Shown one piece after another: positions 20,660 to 33,959 of a stretch of DNA of 64,000 bases. Origin of the DNA: Heterobilharzia americana (lineage: Eukaryota > Platyhelminthes > Trematoda > Strigeidida > Schistosomatidae); contig OX104127.1 of the NCBI GenBank assembly GCA_944470555.2, positions 90,606,708 to 90,670,707 of the forward strand, in the 5' to 3' direction. Under the pieces are notes generated by a model. That model did no database searches. It was not told the DNA's origin and saw nothing but the letters and a program-made list of their open reading frames with translations. The position numbers were made by a program, and so were the translations under genes. The first letter of the stretch is position 1; every line of letters starts with the position of its first letter.

Positions 20660-23612
20660 AGAAGGTCGATAGTGTCACCCACATGACAAAAACAAGCACA
20701 TCACACTGAGTTTTGGAGTGACTATCACGACGTCTCCAAAGGCATCGAAGACTCTCATGCAGTGGGAACCAATATTCTCCTGCAGGATCATGACGGCAAG
20801 ATTTGGCTCAAAAGGAAGGAAATTCACAAACATACAATGCCAATGCTACGCAACGCATCTACAAATAATGCAGATCAGGAGAAGAACGAATAATTACATA
20901 GATGGAAATAGACAAGAGCTCTTGTGGACAAAATTAATATTCTAATAAGTTGGATGACATGAATGCCAAACAGAGAGCGGACAACACAGGAAGGAAACTC
21001 ATAATGGGTCAAGAGGCTTTCGGTGAAATGAATGGAAATAGAGTACTGCTTGCAGACTTCTGAGCATTTATTGATTTTGTGATTGGAAGCAGTGTGTACA
21101 AACTCAAGGATATTCACGAAGCGACATGGATTTGATTTAACCAGATGGACACACACGAATTGACATAGACTTCATTTCAGAGTGAAGAGAGTGGAGGTGG
21201 AGATACAGCCTAATGGACACAGGATGAAGAAGGGGAGTAGATGTTGTCTCACACCACTCAATATCTGGTTTGAGTAACCTACCTTCCAAATCAAGTTGAA
21301 AGGCTTCAACGAAGCAGGTGATAGACCACAGTAGAAGTTGAACACCCAGAACAGAAAGTGGACTGGAGGACGAACCTACAAACGACATCTCCCTTCAAGT
21401 CAGTCAGCCATGAGGACGGAATGCGAGACGCTGGGCAACATCCATGAAAGATCAGGCGTGGAAGGACACTGAAACTGTGTGAAAGCGACGTGGAAGGAGA
21501 CCTGCATAACCGTGTTAGGAAGGAATGAGAAACAAGACGGGACAAGGAATGGATCTCGATGGGCACATGGAAGCTGATAGAGGAGGGTGTGGAAGATAGT
21601 GATGGTGAAGCGGAAGATAAAACAGTGTGCAATGATGACCAAGGAGAAGAGGAAATGAGTACAATGTATAAAACACTATACTGGACAAAGAGGTGAATAG
21701 GAGTGATTGTGAGAAACAAAAGACACTTACTTCTACGACATCCCGGTAAGTGAAGCGGAACAGGCTGTTGGTAGGAGGGACTGACCTGACAACATTGTAT
21801 TAAGTAACCAGGTTACTACGTGGGAGGGGAGAGATCCACACAGATGAGATGAATAAACGATGATGAAGGAAATGTAATTACCAAAGAAGAGAGACAAAGG
21901 ACACAATGGGCTGACCACTTCGAGAAGCTCTTGAATCGAACATCACCATCACCTGCGCTTTGTCTAGAAATACCACCTGCAGCCCAGCCTAAGAACTACA
22001 AGGGAACACGAGCTGTCCAACGAAATTTGAAGTCCTGAAAGCCATAAGGCTGCTGAAGTTCGGTAAAGCAGCAGGAGCAAATGGAATCCCACCAGAAGCA
22101 TTGAGAACACGCAGAGACAACAGCGGACATGCTCACACCACTAGTTCAGAAGGTTTGGAAGGAAAGAAAAGTATGTGCCTATTGACTGGAAGAAGGACTA
22201 CCTGGCTAAACTTCTTACGAAGTTCAACTTAAGTTTTTGCAGGAACTGGCGAGGAATCACGCTCCTGTCCGCCCAAAGCAAGTGAAGTATTATGCCACAT
22301 CATCCTGAAGAGTCTAAAGAATGCGCTCGATTCAAAACTTCGATCGGAACAGGTTGGCCGGATTCGGGAAGTGCAAATCATGTACAGACCAAATTGCAAC
22401 GCCGCTCTATGCATCATCATAGAACAGAGTATAGAATGGCCTTCAACTCAACCTCAACTTCATCGACTTTCAAAAGGTCTTCGACAGCATCGACCGAGAG
22501 GTAATTTGGAAACTGCTTCAACACTAAGGAATACGACAAATCTTTATCAATCTCATTCAACAAGTATATGAAGAGGCCACATGTCAAGTAATTGACAATG
22601 GGAAGCCCCGTGATGCCTTCAAAGTGAAGACAGGATGGAGTAAGTCATGGCTGTCTACCATCACCCATGATCTTCCTGATTGTAGTTGACTGGATCATGC
22701 AGCAGAGTGAGGTACGAGAAGAGGGGTATATGTTGGAACGATGAAAAGACACATGAAGATTTGGATTTCACTGTCGATGATGACTTGTGTTTAATGTCAC
22801 ACAAACTTGAAGATCTGCAGGCGAAAACCAACAAGTTGACAGAAGAGGCAGAGCGGCGAAGACAGGACTTCTGGTGAATGTAGAGAAGACGGAGGTGATG
22901 AAGATACCCAAACAACAACAGCATCAATAACAAGAGGCATCAATCACCATGAACCGCAGAGATCTAGTGGAAGTAGTCTCTTTCCCCTACCTGCCTTGGC
23001 AGGTAGCATCGTTTCAACTACAAGTGGTGGCAGCATAGATGAGCCTGTCAAAGCAGCCGGGATTGGAAAAGCAAGGCAGGCTTTCATTCATCTGAAATCA
23101 AAGTGGAGACCTACTGCACTCGGCATTGAGAACAACACCCTGAATTTTAACACCAATGTCAGTCAAGTCAGTACTGCTATATGGTTCAGAAACTTAGAAC
23201 GTCAAGAAAAGCACTTCCAACAAACTACACAGATTCATCAACAGCTACCACCCACGCACACTCGATACTGAAGATCAGATGGCCAGAATAGTAAGAATAA
23301 GCAACAAGGAACTAAGGGAACGAACCAGCCAAGAACGTATTACCCAACAGATATGGAGAAGAAAGTGGAGACGGATTGGGGATACACTGAGAAGGCCGAC
23401 TGGGGACATCACTTGAAAGGCCAGTCGCTCGAGTGGAACCCAAAGGAGAAACGACCAGTTGGGCGTGGAGGAGATCATGTGAGGATGAAACGAAAGCTTA
23501 TGAGCAGTCGTGGCGCTTGGTTCAAGAGAAAGCAGAGAACAGAGTGCAATGTAGGCGTACTACTGAAACCCTATGTTCCACTAGGAACCCAAGGGAAGAA
23601 TAATAATAATGC
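20660..23612 (+). mobile_element. RTE element R5, 5'-truncated, to AAT tail
   Basis: Plus-strand copy of about 2.95 kb. It starts in the endonuclease region (homologous to about 13530 of R3 in inverse), passes the linker (about 21400-21950), RT and thumb (21950-23570) and ends at an AATAATAATAAT tail at 23601-23612. Frames are broken by many stops. It pairs as an inverted repeat with R6. Confidence 0.88.
21950..23580 (+). pseudogene. Broken RTE reverse transcriptase of R5
   Basis: In shifting frames: K-F-G-K-A-A-G-A-N-G-I-P-P-E-A-L, W-R-G-I-T-L-L-S, N-F-I-D-F..F-D-S-I-D-R-E-V-I-W-K-L-L, then the catalytic block L-D-F-T-V-D-D-D-L (22761-22787), then F-I-H-L-K-S-K-W-R-P-T-A-L, F-N-T-N-V, and a tail with G-D-H-L-K-G-Q-S-L-E-W-N-P. 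The canonical FADD is altered to FTVDDD, two codons longer between F and L than in R2. Many stops; not functional. Confidence 0.82.
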
Positions 23613-24136
23613 TGAATGCATTCTTTGCTTTGCTGAATCTATTATTATTTAACAAACAAAGATAAAGATGATACTATTCTTAAAAATGCATCCATCATTG
23701 TCAATTTTATCTTTCTGAGGAATGACAATTCAATGAAATTTGAAAAGTTACTGAAGCATACCCTGACATAACCTAATTTATATTACATTAATGAAAAACA
23801 AATAACTAGTCACCATGGGCAACGCTAGAATATATGTTCCCATGATTACATAAATATAAAAGGCTTTGATTGCCTATTTTATTACTATTTAACCACTTTA
23901 GTAAATCGTAAATTTTGGCTGTGTGTTTCCTTGTATTAAGATAGTAAGAATTGCAGTTTCTGGTGTACTTTGTTTTTCTACATTGTCACTGTCCTTATGA
24001 ATAATATATTTTCCATTGATCTCCAGTACTTGAGTGAATTTCAGTGTAATCACAATGATGATAGGACGCGATTGTATTGAAAAGACAAAACACATTGTTG
24101 TAGCATTGACCTTTCCATTGTGAATCTTTTTGCATG
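23613..24136. other. Spacer between inverted RTE copies, no gene seen
   Basis: About 520 bases of AT-rich sequence forming the loop between R5 and R6. No supported coding region. Confidence 0.5.
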
Positions 24137-26450
24137 TAGCGTCATCATCATGATATGCTGCTCAATGGGGTTGATAAAAGCTTGTGGTACTAAAACTGGT
24201 GTGTTGACACAGTTTCCAAATTACTTCTCGCTCAACACTATCAAACACATTTTCAAAATCAATGAAGTTGAGATTGAGTTGAGTTGACTGCCATTCTATT
24301 CTAATCTTTGTTCTATAACGATGCATAGCGTAGCGTTGCGTTACAATTAGATTCACACATAATTTGTTCTTCCTTAAGCCAGCCAACCAGCGTGATCCGG
24401 TCGTAATTTTCAATCCAGAACATTTTATACACACATACTCTATCTCCAGGATGATATGACTTAATATTTTGCTTGGAGTGGACAGGGATAAGGACAGGAG
24501 CATGATTCCACGCCACTTCTTGTTCTTGCAAAAACTTAGATCTCCCCTACTTTCCGAGTTTAATAACGGAGTCCTTCTTCCAATCAATCGCCAGGTACCT
24601 TTCCTTCCCTCCCTCCTTCCAAGCCTTCTGCAGTAATGGTGCGAGTATAATGTCTGTGCGTCTGTCTTCAGTGCTTTCAGAGGGATTCCATCTGGCTCTG
24701 CCAATTTCACAGCTTTCATCAAATTTATCGCGTTCACAACAACACTGCCGCCTTTCTCTGAGTGTTAGTGTTCCATGATAGTTATGTGGCTGTGCTGCTG
24801 GTGATATTTCTTGACTAGTTGCAAGTGGTGGTATTGGTGGTGGAGGTCGATTCAAGAGCTTCTCGAAATGGTCAGCCCATTGTGTCCTTTGTCTCTCTTC
24901 TTTGGCAATTACATTTCCTTCATCATCGTTTATTCATCTCATCTGTGTGGATCTCTCCCCTCCCACGTAGTAACCTGGTTACTTAATACAATGTTGTCAG
25001 GTCTGTCCCTCCTACCAACAGCCTGTTCTGCTTCACTTACCGGGATGTCGTAGAAGTAAGTGTCTTTTGTTTCTCACAATCACTCCTATTCACCTCTTTG
25101 TCCAGTATAGTGTTTTATACATTGTACTCATTTCCTCTTCTCCTTGGTCATCATTGCACACTGGTTTATCTTCCGCTTCACCATCACTATCTTCCACACC
25201 CTCCTCTATCAGCCTCCATGTGCCCATCGAGATCCATTCCTTGTCCCGTCTTGTTTCTCATTCCTTCCTAACACGGTTATGCAGGTCTCCTTCCACGTCG
25301 CTTCCACACAGTTTCAGTGTTCTTCCACGCCTGATCTTTCATGGATGTTGCACTGTGTCTCGCATTCCGTCCTCATGGCTGACTGACTTGAAGGGAGATG
25401 TCGTTTGTAGGTTCGTCCTCCAGTCCACTTTCTGTTCTGGATGTTCAACTTCAACTGTGGTCTATCACCTGCTTCATTGAAGCCTTTCAACTTGATTTGG
25501 AAGGTAGGTTACTCAAACCAGATATTGAGTGGTGTGAGACTACATCTACTCCCCTTCTTCATCCTGTGTCCATTAGGCTGTATCTCCACCTCCACTCTCT
25601 TCACTTTGAAGTGAAGTCTATGTCAATTCATGTGTGTCCATCTGGTTAAATCAAATCCATGTCGCTTTGTGAATATCCTTATGTTTGTACACACTGCTTC
25701 CAATCACAAAATCATTAAATGCTCAGAAATCTGCAAGCTGTTCTCCACACTCCATCTGGGTTCGGGTCTTGTCTAGTACTGCTTCGATAAAATTCCTCCT
25801 TCTTCTCTTCATCTGCATTATTTGTAGGTGCATAATGTGGCTTTGTATGTTTGTGAATTTCCTTCTTTTGAGCCAAATCTTGCCGTCATGATCCTTCAGG
25901 AGAATATTGGTTCCCACTGCATGAGAGTCTTCGATGCCTTTGGAGACGTCGTGATAGTCACTGCAAAACTCAGTGTGCTGTGCTCGTTGTTGTCGTGTGG
26001 GTGACAATATCGGAGTAGATTATTGATTCCTCTGAAGTCGACAGTTTGGAGAGTCTACTTCCATTCCATCTGCTTTCGCATATTCCTAGCCTAACACTTC
26101 AATGTCATATCTTCTCATCTCTTTTTTTATTCTGATCAGTTTTGTTAACCAGCTTCAAACATTTTGCAGCAACTCATTGTCCTCATGCTTACTTTCGCTT
26201 TCATCGAGATTGAGAACTCACATCGGCTTCTCACATTGGCTTTTCGAAGGCTTTCACCAACCGGTGTCATTTTGCGTCCCCGATTCCAGTGAGGAATAAG
26301 TTTGTTTTCATTTTTATATTCTTACTGTGCTTTGAAGTTTCTTTAGTGGTTGGATTGTTTTTGTGGAGACGTAATCGCAACCTTTCCTCTTTTTCCGGGT
26401 TTAGGATTGCCTGGTACCTAGTGAGCTGGTTATCCAGGAAAGATTATTTA
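24137..26450 (-). mobile_element. RTE element R6, 3'-truncated, keeps 5' UTR
   Basis: Minus-strand copy: 5' UTR 26450-26282, endonuclease region to about 25330, linker to about 24850, RT from 24855 down to 24137. It stops within RT at the F-I-N-P-I-E-Q-H block (homologous to FINLIQQLYEEATC), before FADD. The 191-codon frame 24737-24162 shows A-E-P-D-G-I-P, RRTPLL, M-L-L-S-L-S and N-F-I-D-F-E-N-V-F-D-S-V-E-R-E-V-I-W-K-L. Very similar to R3 and, inverted, to R5. Confidence 0.85.
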
Positions 26451-28609
26451 ACAGCATACTGATTGGTATTCACGATGAATTTATGCTTCATAGTAGTATA
26501 TTATTAAGTGGAACTGTACTATTTCAGATGGCGCATCATCTATTAATTGTCCATTATTAATTAATTCCAGTCGCTTAACTAATATCTTATTAGATTGCAA
26601 ATGTTTTAAATTGTATACCAGTTGAAGGTTAGAAGTAGGAAATTGTTGATTAGGCTTACACTCGGTGTACAGTTTAACGGCTAAAATATGCGTCTAGTTT
26701 CGTAAAGATCACATTTTTACAATTTGTGCGAAATGGCATTTTGATTTCAAGAAGTTGATGAAACAATCGGAGCATCTTATTATTATTGGAAAAAACTTGT
26801 TTCAAACAAACTTACAAAGGGGAGTAGTCACTTACATCCTTCTTCCAACACTTTTGAACACTGCCTTGAATACGGTTGTCGTTAATATGGACCCAATTTT
26901 ATGAGTGGGCGAACTATAATATATTCTAATCAATACATTATAGGTTGTAGATTTACGAAAAGGCAACTATGTATTAAAGTAATAAAAGCCATCTGTGGGA
27001 TTTTGTCTGTTACTTCGAAAACTCCAAAAGCAAAGATAACTTACATGAATAAGATACACAGTGAGTGACTGATGTGGCTATCTTGTTTCTAATATTCGAA
27101 GTAACTTGGGTCTTTTGATGGAATTTGTGATCTGGTCACTAAGTGATTTAACGGCGTGGTTCGCCATATTTCGTTGTTATACTTAAAGGATAAACCAGCA
27201 AGAGGGTTTGCATACAAGTTCCCTGCACTTCACCACGCGTCTGCAACGCTTTTTTTTAAGTTATAAGAGACCGAAATCCCTTAGGTGAATGGGACTTATG
27301 TCATTCAGTGCCAAAGTGAGTGATACTGCTATTTTCTTTATGCCTGTTGATAACTGCTAACAAACACAAAACTTAGGTCGTTTGCTTTCTGACGACTGCT
27401 TAGAAATATTAATCATCAAAACACAACCTAAACTAGTATTTTCAAAAGGCGAAAACTGTACGGACTAATGAAAAACATCAGCATCAGGGAACATAAACTT
27501 ATATTTGCAGTCTTTTTGTGCACATTCCTGAATGAGCTATAATACATAACACTTTTTCTGTAGAATCACAACTTTATGAGGTAAAGAAATTAGGCTAGTA
27601 AGAAACAGTATAAACCAACAAAATAAGTTGAATTATATATAGGTGAATGATCACTTAAATGAATGTGAAAAGTGAGTTAATCAGTCCTTTCTATGTAATA
27701 TATGGCTATCGTATCATACACAAAGTGAATCCTTCATCGTTTTTGAAACTGCTATACATCTAAACATCTTTTTTATTGTAATCAACATACTTCAAGGAGT
27801 AAATCAAAAGGTTTGGTTGAATGTTACTACTATGTCACAACTATAAATGTCAAATAAAATCATTCTAATAGGAAACTTTAGTACAAAGAAACAAAATTTC
27901 ATTTTAAAGGGTGTTTATTAGCCACAATAAATCATTATTCAAAATAATAATCATCTTCAACACTTCTTGAAATGCTCGATTTACTTTCTTCACATATATA
28001 GATGAAATAGAAGCATCAATGATACTAACTGTAAATAAAAGCTTCAGTTTATTAAATTTACACATTCATAACCAAATGTTTAATAGAATACTGACAACAT
28101 TTATTGCTTGTAATAACCATAATTTAGCATAGTATACATTGACATAAACCGCAAGTATAAGGTAAACCAAAATGCTAAAATTATATTTCATCTTAGAGTT
28201 TTTGATGCTGGAAATACTGCTTTATTTCCTAAAAAAATTTTACTGCAAGTAAATGATTTGAATAGAAACTCATTAAAGACAAAATTAGTATCAGCATTCA
28301 TCCAGAATGTTTTAGTAAAGAATACCTGGTTAGTAAGAAAAATAATCATGTGCAAACTCTGCCAGTTGATTCAAGTGATATCACAATGAGTATACGAGAG
28401 ACAAGCCGCTTTCCAGGTTCAAACACAAGGAGATTGATGGAATATTAATCCTGTCAGGAAACCACTAATCATTACTGTTTTCTATTTTAATTCTACCGTT
28501 CCATTTCTTCTACTTAAAACACAATTTTAACTGCAATCTATTCTACTCTTCCTCTCTTAATCTGTGAGTTCCATAACATTTCTATTAAAATCTCTACTGA
28601 GTTCGTTTG
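26451..28609. other. No recognisable gene
   Basis: AT-rich, no supported feature. Confidence 0.5.
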
Positions 28610-28895
28610 TCTCTGACATTATTATCATTTCAACTATTTGAGATAGCTGTGGTTTGACAGATTAGTATTGATACTGGGTTGTGGTTGAAGGTGAAATGAA
28701 AATTCAGACCTCCATGGGGTTTGAATCGCTGACCACTAGTGAAATAAAAAATGGTCACCAGTCGGGCCTCTTAGAGGAAACCTGGTAGTCGCTGGTTTGA
28801 CTCCCTCCACGGATCAAAATTTTGATTTAATCTCTAATCGTTACCCAGTATCAGTATTAAACTAACAAACCATGGCTACTTCAGACAGTCGAAAT
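28610..28895. mobile_element. tRNA-derived SINE, inverted doublet
   Basis: 28635-28680 is the inverse of the family tail, and 28760-28885 is a plus copy with GTCGGGCCTC head, a B-box-like GCTGGTTTGACTCCC (28789-28804) and the tail CCCAGTATCAGTATTAAAC...CAAACCATGG. The tails therefore face each other as an inverted repeat. Confidence 0.6.
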
Positions 28896-28969
28896 GATAA
28901 TCAACATTATACCTGTCCCTCTCCAATTCAGTTAGATTTGTATTAGGATGAAATGTTCTGACTGGGCAA

Positions 28970-29195
28970 TCAGTGTGATTACGATCAAGCGATAGTAGTG
29001 CACCACGAATTCACAAGGTAGTTAAGAAAAACCCTTGGTGATTGAAGTAAAATAAAAATCTGGTCAGCAGTCGGGCCTCGCAGTTCAGTTGGCACACCAT
29101 CGGGTGCGAAACCCGTTGGTCGCTGGTTCTGATCCCTCCGCGGCCCAAATCTTATTTTGACTACAATCTCCACCCAGTATCAACACTTACATTAT
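28970..29195 (+). mobile_element. tRNA-derived SINE copy
   Basis: Clear tRNA-like head: GGGCCTCGCAGTTCAGTTGG (29073-29092, A-box region), CGAAACCCGTTGGTCGCTGG, then GGTTCTGATCC (B-box-like, 29124-29134) and CCGCGGCCC closing an acceptor-like stem with GGGCC. The tail CACCCAGTATCAACACT follows. No hammerhead. Confidence 0.65.
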
Positions 29196-29324
29196 TATTA
29201 CTCTTATTACCTTATGGTTTCAATCATTTTGCACATTGACAACTTTATAATGATGTGCACATAACTTCTCTGCCCTGCTGGTAAATTCATATCATTTTCT
29301 GCACTAATCACTTATTTATCACAA

Positions 29325-29460
29325 TGCAACCGCGGCGAGCATGTTGCCATTCAGTCAATGAGTCATGATCAAATGGTTCGTATTTTCCTACATTTCATGC
29401 TTCCAGGTTTTCAACAGTTCTCCAACTGATATCAGTTTTGATGTATGCCAGCTTCAAATC
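29325..29460. mobile_element. Hammerhead SINE remnants S5, rearranged
   Basis: 29327-29395 resembles the inverse of the A-box side (CGCGGCGAGCATGTTGCCATT...), and 29396-29455 is the plus 3' tail (CCAGGTTTTCAACAGTTCTCC..ACTGATATCAG). The B box and ribozyme are gone. Confidence 0.5.
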
Positions 29461-30239
29461 AACAACTACCCCGTAAACCCCCAAATTAAATCTATAAATA
29501 CATTTGTAAATTGAGTAGTTTTGAAGTTGAATTTAGAGTTCAGTCCAAGAAAAATTTATCCCTTGTGTATTGAATAAAGTACTAAAGTATGTTTGTGAAC
29601 AGCAAATATGAACCAATATTCTCAGATTATATCAGCATTGATAATGTGAATACATTATAAAGCAGAGCCTAGTGCCTGATAAATTATCACTGTCACGGAG
29701 TACTGTATTCAAGTATCATGGTGTCATAATGCATATAACTATCAGGCCATGGATTATAGGTGGAATTCTTCATTCTTATTGTAAAATGTTCATTTAATGA
29801 GCTTTTATTTCCGTTTCGGTTATTAAAAAGGTTGTCCATGATGACCTCCGATCTCAGAGGGATTCGTGTACAGAGGATGGCATTTGTGACCAAAATAAGT
29901 TATAGGTTTCAGGTGTATAATGGTAATCTGGTTATTTAATGTTTGTGAACATGACTGACAGATTGCATAGCTGTTTACTGGTTAAAACTTTGCCTGACAT
30001 AAGTAATGATTAATGTAACTGTTCGAAACATTCAATATGCAAGAAATGTCATAAATAATTTGATATTAAGAAGTAAATTCCTTAAGGCATTTTAGAAAAA
30101 AAGTGTAATCAGACTGTCATTGAAGTAATAACCGTATAGTGAACCCGCTCTACCCTTATTCGCCTAAATCTGTATTTCATTGTCTGCTAATCGCAATTTC
30201 AATATTTCAATAGCATCCCTTCCATGGGTTTTTAACTTC
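29461..30239. other. No recognisable gene
   Basis: AT-rich, no supported feature. Confidence 0.5.
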
Positions 30240-31440
30240 TCAGATAGCATAATTTGATTTCCTTTCATGGATTTCTTCCCCGATCTGTATTAATATCGAC
30301 ATTTTTACGTATTTACAATTGGGCATTGAGTTTGGACGCAAATCCAGATCTATTTTTAGTCATCAAAAAGTTTAGGTTCTTGTCGAAAACTAGTAATCCT
30401 TGCAGAATTTACGGTACTATTAGGGTTCATAAACCAGGTTATCCCATTACACCAATAGTTGACTTCAAAAATACCCCAACACATGCTTTAATGAAGTACC
30501 TAATATCGATTTTATGTCCTATTAAAAACCGTTCAAATCATAAACTAGTCAGTTTTTACGATCTTAGATTACGACTTAATGATCTACATAAAGATGAAAA
30601 ATGATTAGTTTTGAAGTAGTAAGTCTTTATGCTAAAATACCAATCAGTCCGGCACCGGAGGCAGTTGGAAATCAACTAAATATTGACTGACGACTTACTC
30701 GTAGAACTCAGGTATTGTTTGATGAAATTATAGTGGGCGTACAACACTCTTAGCACTCTTAAAGTATCAGTGGGATCGTCAGTAACCCTAAATCGTTTGC
30801 AGATATGTTTATGGATAGTTTGAAAAACAGGGCTTTACAAATGCTGAATCCTACACCTAAGGTAAGGTGGTGATATATGGATGACACATTTATTGTGTTA
30901 AAAGTGAGGCATTTCGACAGCATCTTGACACATATAAAACTCAGTTGAAGGTGCAATTCAATTCACTTACGAGGTAGAAAATGAACAGGAAGAATTAGTT
31001 ATGTTGGAGCGCAAAGTAAAACAAAGAATAGACGGTGGTTTAAATTGTCATTTAAACCTATAAACTCACTCAGAAATATGCTTTGTCAGCCTAAAGATCC
31101 GATAGACCCAATTCATAGGTATAATATAATCTAGTAAATTCCATGTAATGACTGGAAGGTCAAGTACGTAGGTGAAACCAGTCGATCAGGATCATTTAGA
31201 TTGTCGGAAAGTAGGAATTTAGCCCAAACGATAGTGTGGGATAAAATCACTGTACTTAACTCCAATATAGTTAAGTGATGAGAAAGGGAGAAAGAGATTG
31301 ATTACTGAATCTTTGTTCATCATATCAACACCCGACAAATGTGTTGGGAATAATGTAACCTCTTTACCAGAAATGCGAAACATTTCAGTGTCACTAAAAA
31401 TAAGGAATATGAGGTGTTAAGACTATGAAAATCAGTTGCT
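30240..31440 (+). pseudogene. Penelope-like element P1: RT and GIY-YIG remnants
   Basis: 30254-30604 (116 codons) holds the PLE RT fingers: S-K-T-S-N-P-C-R-I-Y-G-T-I-R-V-H-K-P-G and P-I-T-P-I-V-D-F-K-N-T-P. After a stop the palm follows: VVSLYAKIP, then a broken stretch, F-M-D-S-L-K-N-R-A-L, and the catalytic YMDD at 30874-30885 (YMDDTFIVLK). The GIY-YIG domain is at 31120-31200 (C-N-D-W-K-V-K-Y-V-G-E-T-S-R-S). Between these the template-handling and LPFLD region is largely lost. Several stops; not functional. Same family as P0 and P4. Confidence 0.85.
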
Positions 31441-32314
31441 GAGAGCTTTATGATTCCATCAATATGATTATGAGCAATAATTTATGCCACCAATGTCGTC
31501 GAGAAAGCAGTTTTTTATCACTATGTGCGATATCAAATACACAAATCTAAAACGGTATCAATATTCTGCATTACCTAACTTGCAACAAATGAATTATGAC
31601 TCCTTTATTTAAGTTATGAAACTGTATTCGAACACTTCCCCAGTAACTGCGATTTCAGCAGATAACTGAGGAGGAATTCCAGGAGAAAAAGAATCCATAT
31701 TTCGTTTACAAGTTTTGTCTTTTTGCATTTAAATGCAAAAAAACTACACAGAGAAAAACAATTTATCATTGAACAATGCTCAGTGATTATATCATTTTAA
31801 ATTCTTTGTCTGTATGATATGCCTTAAGTGACCAAATAACTTCAGATTCCTATGGGTTGTTTTTAGTCAGAGTTTTGGAGGTCTAGTGCATAACAATGTA
31901 ACCTTGAAGCTTTAATGATGTAAACTGTTGAATTATTTAGGTGAGTTCGAATAGTTGACCAGTACAAAATTTGAATTCAGTGTATTCTGGCTCCTAGCTA
32001 TATGTCTTCAACTGTATTTAGTTGTTTTGGAATAAAAATTGTGTTTTTGTTTACATACTCGTTATTGAAACAAAAATAATCTTGTTATTCAGTCTAAGTC
32101 TATACTGGCTATTTTTATGGATTAGTTATTTTGATGTACCATTGAAAAGGTTATTCAAGCTTCAATTGTTTTTATTCGCTTGCATAAGCGCGTCTGTAAC
32201 GAGAAACAAATCACTTCGCTTAATCTAAGGATTTTGATACCTTTGAATATATTGTTGGTTATATAAACAGCTAGACGTTTGTTCCTTTTTTAAAATACCA
32301 AGCTGGTAACGCAG
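31441..32314. other. No recognisable gene
   Basis: AT-rich. A 68-codon frame at 32022-32228 is hydrophobic but without family signature. Confidence 0.5.
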
Positions 32315-32412
32315 AGGCCACTGAACTGGACCTACTGTGGCCAAGATTTTCAATTTTTATTCAGTTATCACCTAGTATCACTAATGCGAATCTGTCAAAC
32401 TATGGCTACCTT
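32315..32412 (+). mobile_element. tRNA-derived SINE tail copy
   Basis: Ends with TTATCACCTAGTATCACTAATGC..TCTGTCAAACTATGGCTACC, the family tail, directly followed by the CTGAAGAAG motif at 32419. Confidence 0.55.
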
Positions 32413-32416
32413 ATTC

Positions 32417-32456
32417 CTCTGAAGAAGCTGTAGCGTAAACAGTGAAACGTTCAGAA
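32417..32456 (+). other. CTGAAGA...GTGAAACG hammerhead-like motif
   Basis: CUGAAGA (32419-32425), GCUG (32427-32430) pairing with CAGU (32440-32443), then GAAACGUU (32444-32451). It resembles hammerhead-core-like motifs of PLE ends. An alternative hairpin TCTGAA/TTCAGA spans the same bases, and no cleavage triplet with a matching stem I is obvious. Confidence 0.4.
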
Positions 32457-33959
32457 AAATCTTGTTTCGATTTTCAAAACACACTTGGATTATATTAAAA
32501 CTCACCAAAATAGTAGTTATCTAACACGGTAACACTGTGAAAAAGTGATCAGTATCTTTTCCTACGAAATTTTTATTGAAGTGCTTACTTAAGTACTAGG
32601 TCACAAAGGTACTTCGTGCAATAAACGAAACGGAAGTGGTGCTTTCTATAGCTGCTTTTCTGGAAATTTGTGAACTGGCTACAAATAACTAGAGTACCAT
32701 CCAGCTAATCTTTTCAAATACTGTACAAGTCATTTGTAGGCATCAATCGGAATACGCACCATTACAAATTGAGTACAGGAACTGCAAAAGCAAAGGATAA
32801 AAAGGTTGACTTGCCTAAATTCCGATCTATTATTCGTTTTAGCTAGTCTAGCAGTTTAATGGGATTTTTTGGTACAGAATGCATGTGACTAGGATGAAAA
32901 ATGGAGTTGAACTGTTCTGTTATCACATATAGTTTATCTTGTGTCCAAATAAATTACACTCATAGTTACGCAACAGTTTTGAATATCAAGCTTCGGTTTA
33001 TATTCCTTCTGTTATTTAATTCTTCTGCATTCTAAATAGTATCCTAATACCTTATTGAGCAACGATTTGTTTGGTCAAATAAAAATGTTTTCCACTTGAT
33101 TTTCTCATTGATTCTGACCACTTAATTCCTTTCAAATATTTTGGTGTCAGAGATATTTCAGCTAGAGAATAATCATTTTTCACTGTAAATTTTGCAAGTC
33201 ATCAGCACGAAATCTACACGGATTGGCTATGTAACATGCTACGCAAACATTTTGAGGAATGAATGCACCTCCAAAAATACCATATTAGGTTATTATCGGG
33301 TAGCATCATCATGAAACAGTCGTCTGTAAACAGAGAAGCCTATTTTCTGCTTGTTATACGTTTATTGATACTAATGGTGTTAGTCATCCGTATTAGTTTC
33401 TCTTTGCGTAATCATCAGGAAATCGTTATGTAGTGCATACGATCACTTAAAGACTCTGATGAAAGCTGATCGAATTTGGTCACAATATGGGATGTTGCAC
33501 TAGTAATTAGGAAAGCTGAAAAAGCTGAGTAGAAAGTTACCAAAGAAAAGTTAGTAACAAAAGTGATACTTTGGAGCAAATTCAGTGAAAAGAATCAACC
33601 TTCTGAAGTGAATTATTATGATACCGTTATGAAGATTCACTTCAACCCTAAAGAAACATTGGTTCATGAAACATATAAAGAAACGCTTGTTCAGTCATTA
33701 AAGTTGCTAAATCGTGTAGTGACTGTGCATTGGAGAATATCCAGAGGAGTTAAATGACTTATGTTTATGATGAATGTCTGCGTTCGTGATGATTTCCTAG
33801 TCAGCTTTTATAACTTCTACACTCATGTACAGTACCTCCCTCTGTGAAGAACCTTCAATACACTAAATCAAACTGGATCACTGAAACCACTTATTAAAAA
33901 AATTAAGGACAGAAGATAGTGTCTTTAACAAACTAGTCAACCGTCTGGACACAATATGA
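32457..33959. other. No recognisable gene
   Basis: AT-rich. A 64-codon frame at 33563-33757 shows no family signature. Confidence 0.45.
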
